From: Oceaniovalibus sp. ACAM 378
GTDB lineage: Bacteria > Pseudomonadota > Alphaproteobacteria > Rhodobacterales > Rhodobacteraceae
Assembly: GCF_008085915.1 (NCBI RefSeq)
Contig: NZ_VSJK01000008.1
Location: 62,001 to 126,000, forward strand
Direction of reading: 5' to 3'
Length of the DNA stretch: 64,000 nucleotides
Positions 61,275 to 64,000 of this stretch are shown here, in pieces (within the stretch, counting starts at the first letter, position 1; each line of letters starts with the position of its first letter). The notes under the pieces are model-generated. The model made no database searches. It worked only from the letters and a program-made list of their open reading frames with translations, and was not told where the DNA came from. The translations under genes were made by a program, and so were the position numbers.

Positions 61275-62822
61275 ATGATCGGGCTGGCGACATCGGCGCA
61301 GATGCGGGCGCTGGAACGGGCAGAGATCGACAGCGGCGCGGTGACCGGTTTTGCCCTGATGGAAAGGGCCGGACAGGGCACCCTGAGCGCCATCCTCGCA
61401 CAATGGCCCGCTCTGGCGACGCGAGTCGGGCGGGCGGCGGTGTATTGCGGGCCGGGCAACAATGGTGGCGACGGTTTCATCATTGCGCGCTTGTTGGCCA
61501 AGCGCGGTTGGCAGGTCGCGGTTTGGATGATTGGCGATCCCGCCGCCCTGCCGCCAGATGCGCGCGCTGCCTTTGATGTATGGCGGGGCGTCGGGCAGGT
61601 GGCATTTTGTAACGGTGCGCCGGAAACCGTGTTTCCGGGGTTCTGGGATGAACCGCCTGAACTGATTGTCGATGCGATCCTCGGGATCGGCCTGACCCGC
61701 GATCTCGGGCCTCAGATCAACCAAGCAGTCTCCGGGATACAGCAATACAAGGAACGGCGCATGGTGCACCCGCCCATGGTGGCGGTTGATGTGCCCACGG
61801 GCCTGTGCGCCGACAGCGGTCGCAACCGCGGCAACCCATGCAAATACGATTTGACGGTGACGTTCCACACCGGCAAGCCGGGGCATTATCTGGCTGATGG
61901 TCCGGGACTCTGTGGCGCGCTGGCGGTGGTTGATATCGGTTTGCCTAGCCGCGTCGATCCACTGCCGGCGGAGGTGCCGCGGCTGGTCAACGGTCCGGGT
62001 CCGGTCGGCAAGAGCGGGGGCCACAAGTTTGATCACGGGCACGCGCTGGTGCTGACTGGAGGGCCGGGGCGCACGGGGGCTGCGCGACTGGCGGCGCGGG
62101 GGGCCATGCGGATCGGTGCGGGGCTGGTGACGCTGGGCGTGCCCCCCGCCGCACAGTTCGAGGTCGCCTCGCAGATCACGGCGGCGATGCTGAGCCGGAT
62201 CGCGGATGCAGCGGCGCTGGAGTCCCTGCTGGAGGATCGGCGAATCAACGCGCTTTGCCTTGGGCCCGGGTTGGGGCGCGACCGGCGGGCGGCGGGGCTG
62301 GTGGCCGGGGCACTGGCCTCGCGCCGCGCCTGTGTGCTGGATGCGGATGCGATCACCCTGCTGGCGGAACGTCCCGAATTGGTTGCGCAACTGCACGCCG
62401 CCTGTGTCCTGACGCCCCATGCCGGCGAATTTGCGCGGTTGTTTCCCGATATCGCGCAGCGCCTGTCGGATGTTCCGGCGGCAGGCGCTGCGTTTTCCAA
62501 GCTGGATGCAACCCGCGATGCGGCGCGACAGGTCGGCTGCACGGTGGTGTTCAAGGGCCCCGACACGGTTGTCGCTGCGCCGGACGGGCGGGCGGCGATC
62601 CACTCTGCGGCCTATGGTCGGGCTGCACCCTGGCTGGCCACAGCGGGGGCAGGCGATGTACTGGCCGGGATCGTGACCGGATTGCTGGCGCGGGGCCATG
62701 CCCCGTTCGAATCCGCCTGTGGCGCTGCATGGCTGCACACCCAGGCGGCCCTTGCCTTCGGCCCCGGACTGATCGCCGAAGACCTGCCCGAAGCCCTGCC
62801 CGAAGTGCTGCGCCGATTGTAA
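61275..62822 (+). CDS. nnrED: Bifunctional NAD(P)H-hydrate epimerase / ADP-dependent NAD(P)HX dehydratase
   Basis: A 515-residue fusion. The N-terminal epimerase part has SAQMRALERAEIDSG, YCGPGNNGGDGFIIARLL and AVDVPTGLCADSG. The C-terminal dehydratase has GHALVLTGGPGRTGAARLAARGAMRIGAGLVT, ALCLGPGLGRD and the catalytic Asp in GAGDVLAGIVTGLLARG. Together they repair hydrated NADH and NADPH. Start at 61275; a start at 61302 (MRALER) is also possible. It is divergent from glnB. Confidence 0.93.
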   Translation: MIGLATSAQMRALERAEIDSGAVTGFALMERAGQGTLSAILAQWPALATRVGRAAVYCGPGNNGGDGFIIARLLAKRGWQVAVWMIGDPAALPPDARAAFDVWRGVGQVAFCNGAPETVFPGFWDEPPELIVDAILGIGLTRDLGPQINQAVSGIQQYKERRMVHPPMVAVDVPTGLCADSGRNRGNPCKYDLTVTFHTGKPGHYLADGPGLCGALAVVDIGLPSRVDPLPAEVPRLVNGPGPVGKSGGHKFDHGHALVLTGGPGRTGAARLAARGAMRIGAGLVTLGVPPAAQFEVASQITAAMLSRIADAAALESLLEDRRINALCLGPGLGRDRRAAGLVAGALASRRACVLDADAITLLAERPELVAQLHAACVLTPHAGEFARLFPDIAQRLSDVPAAGAAFSKLDATRDAARQVGCTVVFKGPDTVVAAPDGRAAIHSAAYGRAAPWLATAGAGDVLAGIVTGLLARGHAPFESACGAAWLHTQAALAFGPGLIAEDLPEALPEVLRRL

Positions 62823-62877
62823 GGACGCGCCGCCTCTGGATTCTCCTTGCACAAATACTCAAAAAGAAAGGCCCGCC

Positions 62878-63894
62878 TCACGCGGGATCGGACGTGATCC
62901 GCGCCAGCGCTTCGACCTTGCCCTTTGCCGCGCCTGAATCGATGCTTTCCCGTGCCATTTCCACGCCCTCGGGCAATGATGAAACCCGGTCGGCCACCAC
63001 CAGCGCCGCTGCTGCGTTGAACAGCACCGAGTCGCGGTAAGCCCCCGGCGCGCCGTCCAGCAGGGCCCGCAGGGCCGCACCGTTTTCAGCCGGTGAGCCG
63101 CCGAGGATTGCCTCGAACGGATGCACGGGCAACCCGGCGTCCTCGGGTGCAATCTCGCGCATTGTGACTATGCCGTTTTCCAGCGCCGCCACCTTGGTCG
63201 GCGCAGCGATAGAGATTTCGTCGGTGCCGTCGCCCCCATGGACAAGCCACGCCTTTTCGGCCCCAAGCGCCGCAAGGGTTTCGGCCATGGGGCGGATCAC
63301 GTCGGCCGAGAAAGCGCCAGTCAACTGGCGTTTCACGCCTGCCGGATTGGTCAGCGGGCCAAGGATGTTAAAGATCGTGCGCGTGCCCAGTTCGCTGCGC
63401 GCGGGCATCACATGGGCGGTGGCTGGATGGTGCATCGGGGCCATCATGAAGCCGATGCCGACCTCGGTCAGTGCGCGCTCTACCACCTCGGGGCCGACCA
63501 TCACATTGATTCCCATCTGGGTCAGCGCGTCCGCCGCGCCGGATTTCGACGACAGGTTGCGGTTGCCGTGTTTCGCCACAACGACGCCGCAGCCCGCCAC
63601 GACAAAGGCGGTGGCAGTGGAAATGTTCAGGGTTTTCATCCCGTCGCCGCCCGTTCCGACGATATCCATCGCGCCCTCGGGCGCGCGGACGGGGCGGCAT
63701 TTGGCGCGCATTACGGCGGCGGCAGCCGCGTATTCGTCCACGGTTTCGCCCCGGGTGCGCAGAGTCATCAGGAACCCACCGATTTGGCTGGGCGTCGCTT
63801 TTCCCTCAAACAGGATGCTAAAGGCAATCTCGGCTTCGGCCCGGGTAAGCGGGCGGTCGACGGCGGCAGCGATCAGGTCTTTCAGGTCGCTCAT
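62878..63894 (-). CDS. trpD: Anthranilate phosphoribosyltransferase
   Basis: A 338-residue enzyme of tryptophan synthesis that joins anthranilate and PRPP. Signature blocks are [41 protein letters not shown] and [18 protein letters not shown]. The start overlaps the trpG stop by four bases. It is convergent with nnrED. Confidence 0.96.
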   Translation of the reverse strand: MSDLKDLIAAAVDRPLTRAEAEIAFSILFEGKATPSQIGGFLMTLRTRGETVDEYAAAAAVMRAKCRPVRAPEGAMDIVGTGGDGMKTLNISTATAFVVAGCGVVVAKHGNRNLSSKSGAADALTQMGINVMVGPEVVERALTEVGIGFMMAPMHHPATAHVMPARSELGTRTIFNILGPLTNPAGVKRQLTGAFSADVIRPMAETLAALGAEKAWLVHGGDGTDEISIAAPTKVAALENGIVTMREIAPEDAGLPVHPFEAILGGSPAENGAALRALLDGAPGAYRDSVLFNAAAALVVADRVSSLPEGVEMARESIDSGAAKGKVEALARITSDPA

Positions 63895-64000
63895 GCCGGC
63901 AACGCCACGCGGCTCAGGAAATTGCGCAGCATTGCGTGCCCATGTTCCGAGGCGATGGATTCGGGGTGAAATTGCACCCCTTCAATCGGCAGTTCGCGGT
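63891..64000 (-). CDS. trpG: Anthranilate synthase glutamine amidotransferase component, C-terminal part (partial)
   Basis: The last 36 codons of a class I amidotransferase: [20 protein letters not shown], with the His and Glu of the catalytic triad in FHPES, then [14 protein letters not shown]. The 5' part is beyond the window edge. Its ATGA overlap with trpD confirms TrpG over other amidotransferases. Confidence 0.93.
   Translation of the reverse strand, partial: RELPIEGVQFHPESIASEHGHAMLRNFLSRVALPA

Overview
The window is a GC-rich, densely coded chromosomal segment. Gene content and order point to an alphaproteobacterium of the order Rhodobacterales, probably the marine Roseobacter group. 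The indicators are a ccoNOQP cbb3 oxidase operon, ccmI-ruvX-DUF1289, soxBDAG with large multidomain soxA, glnB-glnA, trpG-trpD, a valine-degradation mms operon and a full-length cyclic beta-1,2-glucan synthase. The assignment is inference from family resemblance; there is no rRNA or tRNA here to test it. No CRISPR array, prophage or intact insertion sequence was seen.

Layout. 1-3.3 kb: 3' part of ccoN, then ccoO, ccoQ, ccoP, a 71-residue one-helix protein and a DUF2189 membrane protein, closed by a strong hairpin. 3.5-10.7 kb: a sialic acid catabolism locus, with nanA transcribed away from nanR-siaP-siaQ-siaM-nanE-nanK-nagB; a GntR-type palindrome and overlapping divergent promoters lie between the two arms. 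11.0-13.5 kb: an iron-sulfur repair (RIC/YtfE) gene behind an NsrR-like site, followed closely by a lone aa3-type cytochrome oxidase subunit I gene. 13.5-24.8 kb (minus): a giant cyclic glucan synthase, a glucoamylase-like protein and a FAD disulfide oxidoreductase with overlapping reading frames. 25.2-27.9 kb: a P1B-4 metal ATPase and a DUF924 protein.

28.3-39.4 kb: cydDC, cydABX (cytochrome bd and its assembly transporter), then a Crp/Fnr regulator with two cysteines in its sensor domain, DUF2892, two YeeE/YedE half-transporters, a SulP permease and a persulfide-dioxygenase-like metallo-hydrolase. Together these look like a sulfide/persulfide tolerance block joined to a sulfide-resistant oxidase. 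39.5 kb holds an IS3-type transposase scar. 39.9-42.9 kb: dusA, then DUF1289, ruvX and ccmI on the minus strand. 43.2-49.3 kb: sarcosine oxidase soxB-D-A-G with two small one-helix proteins inserted between soxB and soxD.

49.4-64 kb is mostly housekeeping: sodB; mmsB, a 3-hydroxyisobutyryl-CoA hydrolase and mmsA facing a LysR gene; a CBS protein, coaD, a hydrolase-OsmC fusion, an ADP-ribosylglycohydrolase relative, a GAF histidine kinase, glnA, glnB, nnrE/nnrD, trpD and the 3' end of trpG.

The most notable themes are two stress-linked respiratory units (NO repair plus lone CoxI; bd oxidase plus persulfide handling), the overlapping glucan operon, the unexplained small membrane proteins inside the cco and sox operons, and gene scars beside the nan locus and the RIC gene. 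Nothing was proven to be a wholly new system from sequence reading alone.
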